From contig NZ_CP013692.1 in NCBI RefSeq assembly GCF_001477625.1, forward strand, positions 310,001 to 374,000: DNA of 64,000 nucleotides, in the 5' to 3' direction. The notes under the pieces are model-generated. The model was given only the letters and a program-made list of their open reading frames with translations. It was not told the DNA's origin and did no database searches. Positions 46,989 to 56,037 of the stretch are shown here, in pieces. The translations under genes were made by a program, and so were the position numbers. The stretch comes from Paucibacter sp. KCTC 42545. Lineage in GTDB: Bacteria > Pseudomonadota > Gammaproteobacteria > Burkholderiales > Burkholderiaceae_C. The stretch's first letter is position 1. Each line of letters opens with the position of its first letter.

Positions 46989-48035
46989 TTAGGCCGCTTC
47001 CTTCTCGCTCACGCCGGCGGAAGCAAAGCTGGCCATCTCGCTCATGATCCGGCAGCTCGACTCCAGCAGCGGCCAAGCCAGGGCGGCGCCCGAACCTTCG
47101 CCCAGGCGCAGGCCCAGGTTCAGCAAGGGCGTGGCGCCGCAGGCTTGCAGCATCAGGCTGTGGCCGCGTTCTTCGGAATGGTGTGCAAACACGCAGCGCT
47201 CCAGCACGGCCGGCTGCAGGCGCGCGGCCACCAGCACGGCGGCGCTGGTGATGAAGCCGTCCACCACGATCACGCGGCGTTCCAGCGCGGCTTGCAAAAT
47301 GGCGCCCACCATCATCGCGATCTCGAAGCCACCGAAGGCGGCCAGGGCCTGCAAAGGCTCTTTGGCGTACGCATGTTTTTGCAGCACGGTGTCCAGTACG
47401 CTGATTTTGCGCGTCAGGCCGGCGTCGTCCAGGCCGGTGCCACGGCCGGCGCATTCGGCAATCGGGGCGCCGCTCAGGCGGGCCAGCAGCAGTGCCGCGC
47501 TGGAGGTATTGCCGATGCCCATTTCGCCCAGCAGCAGCGCATTCCCCGGGCGCTGGCGCAGCAGGTTCTTGCCCGCTGCGATGGCGGTGGCGCATTGGTC
47601 AATGCTCATCGCGCTGTGCAGAGAGGCATCCTGCGTGCCCTTGGCGATCTTGGCGATGATCAGGCCCGGCCGTGGCGCGAAGTCATGGGCCACGCCGGCG
47701 TCCACCACCGTCATCTCCAGCCCATGCTGGCGCGCCAGCACGCTGACGGCGGCGCCGCCGGCCAGAAAGTTCTCCACCATCTGCCAGGTCACTTCGCTGG
47801 GGAAGGCCGACACGCCCTGCGCCGTCAGACCATGGTCGCCGGCAAACACCATCAGCTGCGGATCGCGCAGCTGCGGGCTCAGGCTGCCCTGGATCAAACC
47901 CAGGCGCAGCATCAAGCCTTCCAGCAGGCCCAGCGAGCCCAGCGGCTTGGTCTTGCCGTCGATACGCTCTTGCAGGGCCGTGCTCAGGGCGGCGTCGGCC
48001 AGGGAGGGGATGGTGGGGATCAGGTCTTGCATCAT
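46989..48035 (-). CDS. cobT: Nicotinate-nucleotide--dimethylbenzimidazole phosphoribosyltransferase
   Basis: A 348-residue enzyme activating dimethylbenzimidazole for the lower ligand. The N-terminus has IDGKTKPLGSLGLLE and LMVFAGDHGLTAQGVSAFP, with the phosphate-binding EMGIGNTSSAALLLARL. The first of two adjacent ATGs overlaps the upstream stop (ATGA). Confidence 0.97.
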   Translation of the reverse strand: MMQDLIPTIPSLADAALSTALQERIDGKTKPLGSLGLLEGLMLRLGLIQGSLSPQLRDPQLMVFAGDHGLTAQGVSAFPSEVTWQMVENFLAGGAAVSVLARQHGLEMTVVDAGVAHDFAPRPGLIIAKIAKGTQDASLHSAMSIDQCATAIAAGKNLLRQRPGNALLLGEMGIGNTSSAALLLARLSGAPIAECAGRGTGLDDAGLTRKISVLDTVLQKHAYAKEPLQALAAFGGFEIAMMVGAILQAALERRVIVVDGFITSAAVLVAARLQPAVLERCVFAHHSEERGHSLMLQACGATPLLNLGLRLGEGSGAALAWPLLESSCRIMSEMASFASAGVSEKEAA

Positions 48036-48844
48036 GCTTGGAGCTCGGACTCGGTGAGGCTTTGCAGGGCGGCCAACACCTGGCCGGCCCCGCGTGTGAT
48101 GGCCGTGGGGCCGGGCGACAAAATGTCGGCGGATTTGATTTCAATCAGGCGGGCGCCCAGCTCGGCAAAGCCGGGCCGCGCCAGCACCTTGTCGGGCGCG
48201 AAGCGCTTGCCGCACCAGGAGCCGAGGATCAGCTCGGGGCGCTGGGCCAGCACCTCGCTGGGCGAGACGATGCGTTGTTTGGCAAAGCCGGCCTGGGCGC
48301 GTTCGGCGAACACATCCTCGCCGCCGGCCAGCTGAATGATTTCGCTGACCCAGCCGATGCCGCAAATCATCGGCTCGTCCCATTCCTCGAAATAGACACG
48401 TGGGCGGCGTGGCAGGCGGGCCGCAGCGGCTGCGATCTCATCCTGGCGGGCCTGCAATTCGGCGCAGAGGGTCAGGGCTTGCGCTTGCCGATTCACCAGC
48501 TCGCCCAGGCGCAGCACCATGGCGTGGATGCCGGCCAGGCTGCGCTGGTCGAACCACAACGTGGCCAGGCCGGCGCGCTCGCATTCCTCCAGCAAGGGCC
48601 GCTGCAGGTCTGAAAAGCCAATCACCAGGTCGGGCTGCACGGCCGTGATCTTCTCCAGCTTCATGCTGGAAAAGCCGCTGATCTTGGGCTTTTCCTGGCG
48701 CGCTTCAGGCGGGTAGACGGTGTAGCCGGAGATGCCGGCGATATGCGCTTGCGCGCCCAGGCGGTAAAGCGTGTCCACCGCCTCGGTGGAGAGGCAGGCG
48801 ATGCGCTGCGGGATGGCTTGGCCTTGGTTTTTCCCTTCAGTCAT
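48032..48844 (-). CDS. BtuF-like cobalamin-binding protein without signal peptide
   Basis: A 270-residue protein of the BtuF/FepB helical-backbone binding-protein family (RIACLSTEAVDTLYRLGAQAHI, VQPDLVIGFSDLQRPLLEE, SWCGKRFAPDKVLARPG). It begins MTEGKNQGQAIPQR with no hydrophobic leader, so it appears cytoplasmic. A second family member at 56038-56952 has a proper signal peptide. It overlaps both neighbours by ATGA, tying it to cobQ and cobT. It may bind or hand over corrinoids inside the cell, but no role is established from sequence. Confidence 0.8.
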   Translation of the reverse strand: MTEGKNQGQAIPQRIACLSTEAVDTLYRLGAQAHIAGISGYTVYPPEARQEKPKISGFSSMKLEKITAVQPDLVIGFSDLQRPLLEECERAGLATLWFDQRSLAGIHAMVLRLGELVNRQAQALTLCAELQARQDEIAAAAARLPRRPRVYFEEWDEPMICGIGWVSEIIQLAGGEDVFAERAQAGFAKQRIVSPSEVLAQRPELILGSWCGKRFAPDKVLARPGFAELGARLIEIKSADILSPGPTAITRGAGQVLAALQSLTESELQA

Positions 48845-50310
48845 GGCGCTTCCAGTAAACCCGCCAGCACGCCGGGGGCAAAGTGTTGATCGACGTAGTC
48901 GGCCAGGCCTTCGAACACCGAGTCCAAGCTGGGCGTGGCGGCGCCGAACAGGGCGCGCATTACCGCAGGGTCCTCGAACAGGCCGTGGGCATAGCAGCCC
49001 AGCACCGAGCCCGCTTGCCAGCCAATCACCTCGCCGCTGTCACTCAAGACGGCGGGCTGGGCCGGGGCCAGGCTGGGGTGTTGTGCAGTCCGGCCATGGT
49101 GAATTTCATAACCTTGGGCCTGCACGGCGCTCAATTGACCCCACGGCTCGGCAAGTGCGTTGAAGCGCAGATGAGCAGGGCGCAGCAGTTTTTCGCGCTC
49201 GAATTGGGTGACCAGGGGCAGCAGGCCCAAGCCCGGCGCATTGCCGTCCAGGCCAAAGGGGTCCAGCAGGCTTTCGCCCAGCATTTGCAGGCCGCCGCAG
49301 ATGCCCAGCACTTTTTTTCCGGCCGCTGCGTGTTGGGCCACGGCCAGGTCCAGGCCTTGCGCGCGCAGCCAGGCCAGATCGGCCGCCACGGCCTTGGAAC
49401 CGGGCAGGATGATGAGGTCAGCGTCCACCAGTCCTGCAGGTTCGCGCACCCAGCTCAGGCGCACCTGGGGCAGGCCGCGCAGGGGCTGGAATTCGTCTAG
49501 GTTGGACAGGCGCGGGTAGGCGATGATGGCGATCTTCATGATACCCGGGCCACCGCCGCCGGTGCAGCCATCGTCGAATACGCCGTCTTCTTCCGGCAGG
49601 CCGTGGCCGCGCCACATCGGCAGCACCGCCACGGTGGGCACGCCCGTCAAGGCTTGCAACTGCTCGGGGCCGGGGGCCAGCAGGCTGGCATCACCTCGGA
49701 AGCGGTTCAGCACATAACCGCGAATCAAAGCGCGTTCATGCGCGGGCAGCAATTGGTGGGTGCCGTAGAGATGGGCAAAGGCGCCGCCACGATCGATATC
49801 GGTGACCAGCAGGCAGGCGGCTTGCACTTCCAGCGCGGTGCGCATGTTCACATAGTCGCTGGCGTGCAGATTGATTTCGGCCGGCGAGCCCGCGCCCTCA
49901 ATCACCACCACATCGTTTTCCACCATCAGCTCGTGCAGGGCCGGGCGGGCGCGCAGCCAGAGCTTTTCGCTGCGCTCGCGCCAGGGCATCTCGGTCAGGG
50001 CGGTGTCCACCTCGCCCAAGACAATCACTTGCGAGGCGGTGTCTTTTTCGGGCTTGAGCAGGACCGGGTTCATGCGCACTTCGGGCGTGCGGCGTGCGGC
50101 CAGGGCTTGGAAGTATTGGGCCGAGCCAATCTCGCCCATGGCGCCCTGCAAGCCCTGCACAACACGGGCGTTATTGCTCATGTTCTGCGCCTTGAAGGGG
50201 GCCACCTTGAGGCCTTGGCGCGCATACCAGCGGCATAGCGCGGTGGCCAGCCAGCTTTTGCCCGCACCGCTGGTGGTGCCCAGCACCATGACTGCTTTGG
50301 CGCGACTCAT
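48841..50310 (-). CDS. cobQ: Cobyric acid synthase
   Basis: A 489-residue glutamine-dependent amidase adding four amide groups to the corrin ring. The N-terminal ATPase has VLGTTSGAGKSWLATAL, ALIRGYVLNRFRGD follows, and a C-terminal amidotransferase domain carries the Cys in GICGGLQMLGESLLDPF. It overlaps the neighbouring genes by ATGA on both sides. Confidence 0.96.
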   Translation of the reverse strand: MSRAKAVMVLGTTSGAGKSWLATALCRWYARQGLKVAPFKAQNMSNNARVVQGLQGAMGEIGSAQYFQALAARRTPEVRMNPVLLKPEKDTASQVIVLGEVDTALTEMPWRERSEKLWLRARPALHELMVENDVVVIEGAGSPAEINLHASDYVNMRTALEVQAACLLVTDIDRGGAFAHLYGTHQLLPAHERALIRGYVLNRFRGDASLLAPGPEQLQALTGVPTVAVLPMWRGHGLPEEDGVFDDGCTGGGGPGIMKIAIIAYPRLSNLDEFQPLRGLPQVRLSWVREPAGLVDADLIILPGSKAVAADLAWLRAQGLDLAVAQHAAAGKKVLGICGGLQMLGESLLDPFGLDGNAPGLGLLPLVTQFEREKLLRPAHLRFNALAEPWGQLSAVQAQGYEIHHGRTAQHPSLAPAQPAVLSDSGEVIGWQAGSVLGCYAHGLFEDPAVMRALFGAATPSLDSVFEGLADYVDQHFAPGVLAGLLEAP

Positions 50311-51341
50311 TGTGTTTTCAACTCCTCTTGCAGGGCTGCGCGCAGCGCCGCTTGTGACTCGGGGGGCTGGACCGACAGGCGGACCCAGTCGGGCAGGCCA
50401 AAGCTTTGCGCGTCGCGCAGCTTGATGCCGCCGTTGTTGTGGTTATTGCGCAGGCGCTGCAGGCAAAGCGCCTGGCTGGGCCTGGCCAGCCAGAAATTGC
50501 TGCAGCTGGGGGTTTGTTGCCAATCCAGCTCGGCCAGCATCTGCTGCTGCGCCGCTTGCCAGCCGCGCAGCACGCCCCTGACCTCGCTCAAATGGCGGCG
50601 GGTGTCTTCGCTATGCCAGTGCATCAGCAAGGCGCAGCCCTCGCTGGACAAAACCCAGCTGGGCGCCACCGCCTGGGCGTGCGCCAGCAGACGATCAGCT
50701 TGAGCTGGCGCCAGCAGATAGGCAGCGCGCACGCCCGTTAGCCCCAAGGCCTTGTTGGGGCAATGCAGGCGCCAGGCTTGTGCCGCCAAATCGGCGGGCA
50801 GCTGGCTGTGGCCGTGCAGGCGCAGGGGCTCGTAAGCCTGGTCGATGGCCAGGCTGGCCTTGGTCGCCTGCAGGGCCAGGCTCAGAGCTTGCCAGTCTTC
50901 GTTCGAGAGCGTGCTGCCGCTGGGGTTGCAGGGCTCGCAGACCCATACCAGGTCAGCATCGGACAGGCCTTGGCAGAGCTCGGTGATGCTGCGGTAGCTG
51001 CGCACGTTCATGTTCAATGCCAGGGTGGCCGCCGCGTAATCACCAAAACCCGGCTGCGGCACCCAGACGCAGCGGCTGCCGGCCAGCAGCGCCGCCAGGC
51101 TGAGCCGGCGAATGGCCTCGGCGCCGCCGGAACAGGGCAGTACGCGCGCGGGCCCGACGCCGGTCGCGGCGCCCAGTTGCGCGCGCAAGGCCGTGTAGGC
51201 CGGGTCCGGGTAGCGCTCACGCTCGGCGCCCAGCACGGCCGCCAGCAGCTGCGGCGGCGGGCCCAAGGGGCTGGCGTTGCTGGAGAAGTCGTGCGCCACG
51301 GCGGGCCCGGCGTCGCTGCCGCCATGCTCGTTCAGCCTCAT
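50307..51341 (-). CDS. cobD: Threonine-phosphate decarboxylase (CobD/CobC-type PLP enzyme)
   Basis: A 344-residue fold-type I PLP enzyme beginning MRLNEHGGSD, with DFSSNASPLGPPPQLL, a short WVCEPCNPSGSTLS and the PLP Lys in CPNKALGLTGVRAAY. It makes (R)-1-amino-2-propanol phosphate, the aminopropanol linker. Its overlap with cbiB, which uses the product, supports the call. Confidence 0.9.
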   Translation of the reverse strand: MRLNEHGGSDAGPAVAHDFSSNASPLGPPPQLLAAVLGAERERYPDPAYTALRAQLGAATGVGPARVLPCSGGAEAIRRLSLAALLAGSRCVWVPQPGFGDYAAATLALNMNVRSYRSITELCQGLSDADLVWVCEPCNPSGSTLSNEDWQALSLALQATKASLAIDQAYEPLRLHGHSQLPADLAAQAWRLHCPNKALGLTGVRAAYLLAPAQADRLLAHAQAVAPSWVLSSEGCALLMHWHSEDTRRHLSEVRGVLRGWQAAQQQMLAELDWQQTPSCSNFWLARPSQALCLQRLRNNHNNGGIKLRDAQSFGLPDWVRLSVQPPESQAALRAALQEELKTQ

Positions 51342-52276
51342 GGCAACCTCAGCACAAAAGCGCCAAAGGCCAGCAGCGCGGCCGACTTCAGCAGGGCAGA
51401 CAACGCCAGGCCGTAGGCACTGGCGATGGCGCTGCTGTCGGGCGCGCTACCGGTGGGGTTGAGTTCGTAAGTTCCCGGCTTGGCCAGGCGCAGATTTAGG
51501 CGCAAAGCCATGGCGCCCATAGGCCAACCGCCGTTGGGCGAAGGTGTTTTTCGCGCCTCGCGGCGCAGCTTTGTGAGCCAGTGCAGGCGCCAGCTCAGCA
51601 AGGCCAGGCCGGTAATGCGGGCCGGCAGCCATGACAGCCAGTCGTCCGCCCAGGCGGCCCATTTGCCGGTCCATTCCCAGCGGCCGTGGTAGCCCCACAT
51701 GGCATCCGCCGTGTTGGCGAAGCGGTAGAGTGCCGCGCCCGGCAGGCCCGCGACCATGAACCAGAACAGCGGCGCCACGACCGAGTCGTTGAGGTTCTCG
51801 GCCAGGGTTTCGATGGCGGCCTCGCGCACTTCCGCCGCGCTCAGCGCCGAGGTGTCGCGGCTGACCAAGCGGGACAGGCGCGCCCGCCCGGCCTCCAGTG
51901 AATCCTGCAAGGCCAGCTCCACGGCAGCCACTTCCTCACTCAGCATGCGCCAGGACAGCAGGGGTTTGAGCATCAAGCCCAGCAGCAGGGCGCAACCCAG
52001 CATGCGGCCGCTGGCCTGCCAGGGCTCCACGCCGCGGATCAGGCCGGTCTCCAGCATCGCCGTCGCGGCCACAACCAAGAGTGCGCCCAGCCACCAGCGC
52101 AAGGCCCCCGCCGTAAAGCCGGCCGCTGGCCCCAGCGATTGCAGCCACTGCGAGCCGCGCTGCAGATAAGCGCCCATGCCCACTACCGGATGCGCCCACA
52201 CCGGCGGTTCGCCAAACAGGCGGTCCACCAGCAAGGCCGCCAGCATGGCCAGCGGCAGCAGCAGGGCCATGCTCAT
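51338..52276 (-). CDS. cbiB: Adenosylcobinamide-phosphate synthase
   Basis: A 312-residue inner-membrane protein attaching aminopropanol (phosphate) to adenosylcobyrate. It shows LLVDRLFGEPPVWAHPVVGMG, the conserved RDTSALSAAEVREAAIETLAENLNDSVVAPLFW stretch and YRFANTADAMWGY. The ATG overlaps the cobO stop by one base. Confidence 0.95.
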   Translation of the reverse strand: MSMALLLPLAMLAALLVDRLFGEPPVWAHPVVGMGAYLQRGSQWLQSLGPAAGFTAGALRWWLGALLVVAATAMLETGLIRGVEPWQASGRMLGCALLLGLMLKPLLSWRMLSEEVAAVELALQDSLEAGRARLSRLVSRDTSALSAAEVREAAIETLAENLNDSVVAPLFWFMVAGLPGAALYRFANTADAMWGYHGRWEWTGKWAAWADDWLSWLPARITGLALLSWRLHWLTKLRREARKTPSPNGGWPMGAMALRLNLRLAKPGTYELNPTGSAPDSSAIASAYGLALSALLKSAALLAFGAFVLRLP

Positions 52277-52845
52277 CAGTCTTCGATGCCGCGTTGGGCC
52301 GGCACACCGGCCTTGAAGTGATGCTTGATCAGGGCCATCTCGGTGACGGTGTCGGCCAACTCAATCAGCTCCTCCGGCGCGTTGCGGCCGGTCAGCACCA
52401 CATGCACATGGGCGGGCCGCTCGCGCAGGGCCTGCAGCACCGGCTCCAGCGGCAGCCAGCCATAGCGCAGGGGGTACATGATCTCGTCCAGCACGACCAG
52501 GAAATGCTCGCCCGCGGCAATCGTTGCGGCCGCACGCGCCCAGCCATCGCGGGCCAGCTGAGCGCTGTGCTCCAGATCCTTGCTCTTCCAGCTGAAGCCG
52601 TCGCCCAGGCCTTCGATGGGCACGCCCAGCTGTTCGAACATGCGGTGCTCACCGAAGCGGGCGCTGGGCACTTTCATGAATTGATAGATCTTCACCGCCT
52701 TGCCACGGCCATGTGCGCGCAGGGCCAGTCCGAAGGCGGCCGTGCTTTTGCCCTTGCCGTCGCCGGTGTGGACCAGGATCAGGCCGCGTCGCTCGGCAGT
52801 GGGGATGATGCGTTCGCGGTCGACTGGGGGTTGTTCGATTTGCAT
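52276..52845 (-). CDS. cobO: Cob(I)yrinic acid a,c-diamide adenosyltransferase
   Basis: A 189-residue BtuR/CobO-type enzyme that adds the upper adenosyl ligand. The P-loop HTGDGKGKSTAAFGLALRA is near residue 29; VVLDEIMYPLRYGWL and VLTGRNAPEELIELAD follow. The ATG at 52845 gives the family length; the longer frame overlaps cobB and is rejected. Confidence 0.96.
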   Translation of the reverse strand: MQIEQPPVDRERIIPTAERRGLILVHTGDGKGKSTAAFGLALRAHGRGKAVKIYQFMKVPSARFGEHRMFEQLGVPIEGLGDGFSWKSKDLEHSAQLARDGWARAAATIAAGEHFLVVLDEIMYPLRYGWLPLEPVLQALRERPAHVHVVLTGRNAPEELIELADTVTEMALIKHHFKAGVPAQRGIED

Positions 52846-52855
52846 GGTGTCAGGC

Positions 52856-54172
52856 TCAGGGCTGGCCTTTGAAAAAGGCCGCCACAGCGGCCGGGTTCGA
52901 GGCGAAATAGTGGTGGATATAGCTGGCGCGCAGGGAACCCTGTTGGTAGAGCGCCTCGGCCGTGCGCCCGCCATTGGGGTTGTGGGCGGTGGCGCTCGCC
53001 GGCAGCGGCGTGCCCAGGGTTGAGTAGTGAAAGCTGTGGCCGCGCAGCGGGCCTTCGGGCCAGTCGATGGCCTGCAGGCCGAGGGCGGCCAGGCGGCTTT
53101 GCATGCGCGCGCTGCCGGGCATCACACCGGCCATGGCGTGGGGCTGGCCATCGACATCCAGCAGCTGATCCAGCAGGCACAGCATGCCGCCGCATTCCGC
53201 CAGCAGCGGCCGGCCGGCGGTCAGGTGTTGGCGCAGGTCGGCAAAAAAGCTTGGATGCTGGCGCAGGGTTTGTGCATGCAGCTCCGGGTAGCCGCCGGGA
53301 AGCCAGAGCGCGTCGCAGTCAGGCAAGGCCTGACCCTGCAGCGGAGAGAACATCAGCAACTCGGCGCCGAGGGCGCGCAGGCAGTCCAAATTGGCGGGGT
53401 AGATGAAGCTGAAGGCCGCGTCCTGCGCCACCGCGATGCGGCGGCCGGCCAGGGCTTGCGGGTCGGCCTCGGCCAGTGCGCCGGCGAAGCGCTCGGCCGC
53501 GCCCTCGAAGCTGACGCGGGGGAATTCAAAGTCAGGCTCCAGCGCGCGGGCGAACTGATCGGCCCAGGCGTCCAGCTGTGCGTCCAGCTCGGGCAGCTCC
53601 AACGCTTGCACAAGGCCGAGGTGGCGCTCCGGCAGGCTGAGGCTTTCATCGCGCGGCAGGGCGGCCACCAGCGGCAGATCGGGCGGCAGGCCTTGCGCCA
53701 CCATCTTGCCGTGGGCGGCGCTGCCAACCCGGTTGGCGACCACGCCGCACACCGACACATCGGCGCGAAAGCGCTGTAGGCCGGTGGCCAGGGCGGCGAA
53801 GGTTTGGGCCATGGCCGAGGCGTCGATCACCGCCAGCACCGGCAGGCCGAAGGCGGCCGCCAGGTCGGCGCTGCTGGGGTCGCCGTCAAACAAGCCCATC
53901 ACGCCTTCGACTAGGATCAAGTCCGCACTCGCCGCCGCTTCGGCCAGCAGGGCGCGGCAGTGATCCAAGCCACCCATGAACAGGTCCAACTGGTAGACCG
54001 GGTGGCCGCTGGCGCGTTCCAAAATCATCGGGTCCAGATAGTCGGGGCCGGTCTTGAAGACCCGCACGCGGCGGCCTAAGCGGCGCTGCCAGCGGGCGAT
54101 GGCGGCGGTGACGCTGGTCTTGCCGGAACCGGAGGAGGGCGCGCTGATCAACAGCGCTTGGCATTCATTCAT
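52856..54172 (-). CDS. cobB: Cobyrinate a,c-diamide synthase
   Basis: A 438-residue amidase with an N-terminal ATP-binding APSSGSGKTSVTAAIARW and a C-terminal glutaminase domain (ECGGMLCLL with the Cys, HSFHYSTL). It amidates the a and c side chains of cobyrinate or hydrogenobyrinate. It overlaps btuD by 8 bp. No ring-building enzymes are in the window, so the route upstream is unknown. Confidence 0.94.
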   Translation of the reverse strand: MNECQALLISAPSSGSGKTSVTAAIARWQRRLGRRVRVFKTGPDYLDPMILERASGHPVYQLDLFMGGLDHCRALLAEAAASADLILVEGVMGLFDGDPSSADLAAAFGLPVLAVIDASAMAQTFAALATGLQRFRADVSVCGVVANRVGSAAHGKMVAQGLPPDLPLVAALPRDESLSLPERHLGLVQALELPELDAQLDAWADQFARALEPDFEFPRVSFEGAAERFAGALAEADPQALAGRRIAVAQDAAFSFIYPANLDCLRALGAELLMFSPLQGQALPDCDALWLPGGYPELHAQTLRQHPSFFADLRQHLTAGRPLLAECGGMLCLLDQLLDVDGQPHAMAGVMPGSARMQSRLAALGLQAIDWPEGPLRGHSFHYSTLGTPLPASATAHNPNGGRTAEALYQQGSLRASYIHHYFASNPAAVAAFFKGQP

Positions 54173-55031
54173 GGCGGGCCTTCAAAGGCAGGACATTGCT
54201 GGTGGTGGTGGCGGCAACTGAGCGTGGCGTGCTGGCGCTGGATGCCGGCGCACCGGGCAGGGCCAGCCACTGGCCTTGCCACTCGATCAGTTGCAGGCGA
54301 TGGTCGAAAACTTCTTGCAGGGCGGCGCGCGTGGCAGCCTCGGCCGGGCTGCCGCAGTGGCGCACCCGGCCTTCGCTCATCACCACCAGCCAGTCGGCCT
54401 GCAGGGCGACATTGAGTTCGTGCAGTACGCTGATCACCGTGTGATCGGCCCGCACCTGATCGCGCACGATCTGCAGCCAGTCGGCCTGATGCGGTGGGTC
54501 CAGATGGGCCAGGGGCTCGTCCATCATCAGCACCTGGGCCTGCACCGCCAGGGCCCGCGCCAGCAGCACGCGCTGGCGTTCGCCGCCGGACAAAGTGCCC
54601 AGGCTGCGGGCGCGCCAGTCCCAGCTTTGGGTCTGGCGCATGGCGGTCTCGACAGCAGCGTGATCGGCCCCGCTCGGCGGGGCCAGCCAGGCGTGGTGCG
54701 GCAGGCGGCCCAGCATCACCACATCTTGCGCGCTGAGGTCGTCGCCGCTGGCCTCGTTCTGGCCGAGCCAGGACAGCTCACGCGCTCTTTGCTTGACCGG
54801 GCGCGCGTGTAGTGGCCGCCCCAATAATTCGATGCTGCCGAGACTGGGCGTCAGGCCCGCCAGCGCGCGCAGCAGGGTGGATTTGCCGGCGCCATTGGGG
54901 CCGACGATGGCGGTCCAGCGGCGCTCCGGCAGGGCCAGTTCGATGCGGTGCAGCACCGGGTGGCCGGACAAGCTGACGCTGAGTTCGCGCGCATGCAGGG
55001 CGGCGGGCTGTGTCAGATTCTTTGTGCTCAT
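54165..55031 (-). CDS. btuD: ABC transporter ATP-binding protein, vitamin B12/Fe-siderophore type
   Basis: A 288-residue ATPase with Walker A (VGPNGAGKSTLL), signature LSGGERQRVLLARAL and Walker B (QVLMMDEPLAHLDP). It powers the BtuC permease. Family members also serve siderophores; the cobalamin setting favours B12. The start overlaps the btuC stop (ATGA). Confidence 0.9.
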   Translation of the reverse strand: MSTKNLTQPAALHARELSVSLSGHPVLHRIELALPERRWTAIVGPNGAGKSTLLRALAGLTPSLGSIELLGRPLHARPVKQRARELSWLGQNEASGDDLSAQDVVMLGRLPHHAWLAPPSGADHAAVETAMRQTQSWDWRARSLGTLSGGERQRVLLARALAVQAQVLMMDEPLAHLDPPHQADWLQIVRDQVRADHTVISVLHELNVALQADWLVVMSEGRVRHCGSPAEAATRAALQEVFDHRLQLIEWQGQWLALPGAPASSASTPRSVAATTTSNVLPLKARHE

Positions 55032-56035
55032 GCGGCCCTCCGGCTGCGTTGGCGGTGCATCAGGCGCAGCAGATAGCCCCCGCCCAGGATGGCGGTGATG
55101 ACGCCCACCGGTAGCTCCTGCGGGGCCAGAATCCAGCGCGACAAAATATCGGCACTCAGCAGCAGCAGGCCGCCAGCGCAGGCCGATAGCAGCAGCAGCT
55201 TGCCATGTGGCGCGGGGCAGAGATTGCGCACCAGATGCGGTGCCACCAAGCCGACGAAGGCAATCATGCCGGTCTGCGCCACCGCCGTGCCGGTGGCCAG
55301 GGCGAAGGCGGCGATCAAGGCCATGCGCACCAGGCTCAGGCGCACGCCCAGGGACTGCGCCGTGGCCTCGCCCAGGGTCAGGGCGTCCAGGGCCTGGCTG
55401 CCGCCCAAAGCCACGGCCAGGCTGATCAGCAACACGGCCGCCATCAGCGCCACGCTATTCCAGCCCAGAAAACCGGTGGTGCCCAGCACAAAGGCGGCCA
55501 TGGTGCGCATGATGTCGGGCGTGGCCAGGGTGATCAGATCGGTGATGGCGCCCAGCACCACGCCCACCACCACACCGGCCAGCAGCAGGCGCAGCGTGTG
55601 CTCAACCCCGCGCGCCATCATCAAGGCCAGGGACACGCCCAGCAAGGTGCCGAAGAAGGCCGCGCCCGTCAGGCCCAAGCGCTCCAGCCATTGCAGCGAT
55701 TGCGGCGAGCCGCCGAACAAGGCCAGCGTGATCGCCACCCCTAAGCGCGCGCCGGCCGCACTGCCCAGCAAATAGGGGTCGGCCAGCGGATTGCGGAACA
55801 GGCCTTGGGTGATGGCGCCGGCCAGTCCCAGCAAGGCGCCCGCCAACCAGGCGCCGAGCGAGCGCGGCAAGCGGATTTGCCAGAGGATTTGCTGTGCCAT
55901 GGCGTCGTCATGCAGCCAGGTGAAGGCGAATCCGGTGCTGCCCACCGCCACGCCGAGCAGCAGCATCAAGGCGCCAGCCAGCAGCAGCCCGGCCAGCAGC
56001 GGCCAGGGGGCAATGCGTTGCGCGGTGGGGCTCAT
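55028..56035 (-). CDS. btuC: ABC transporter permease, BtuC/FecCD type
   Basis: A 335-residue inner-membrane permease with about 9-10 segments and FecCD signatures (LAGALLGLAGAITQGLFRNPLADPYLLG, GMIAFVGLVAPHLVRNL). It takes corrinoids from BtuF across the inner membrane. It starts 2 bp after the btuF stop. Confidence 0.92.
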   Translation of the reverse strand: MSPTAQRIAPWPLLAGLLLAGALMLLLGVAVGSTGFAFTWLHDDAMAQQILWQIRLPRSLGAWLAGALLGLAGAITQGLFRNPLADPYLLGSAAGARLGVAITLALFGGSPQSLQWLERLGLTGAAFFGTLLGVSLALMMARGVEHTLRLLLAGVVVGVVLGAITDLITLATPDIMRTMAAFVLGTTGFLGWNSVALMAAVLLISLAVALGGSQALDALTLGEATAQSLGVRLSLVRMALIAAFALATGTAVAQTGMIAFVGLVAPHLVRNLCPAPHGKLLLLSACAGGLLLLSADILSRWILAPQELPVGVITAILGGGYLLRLMHRQRSRRAA

Positions 56036-56037
56036 GC

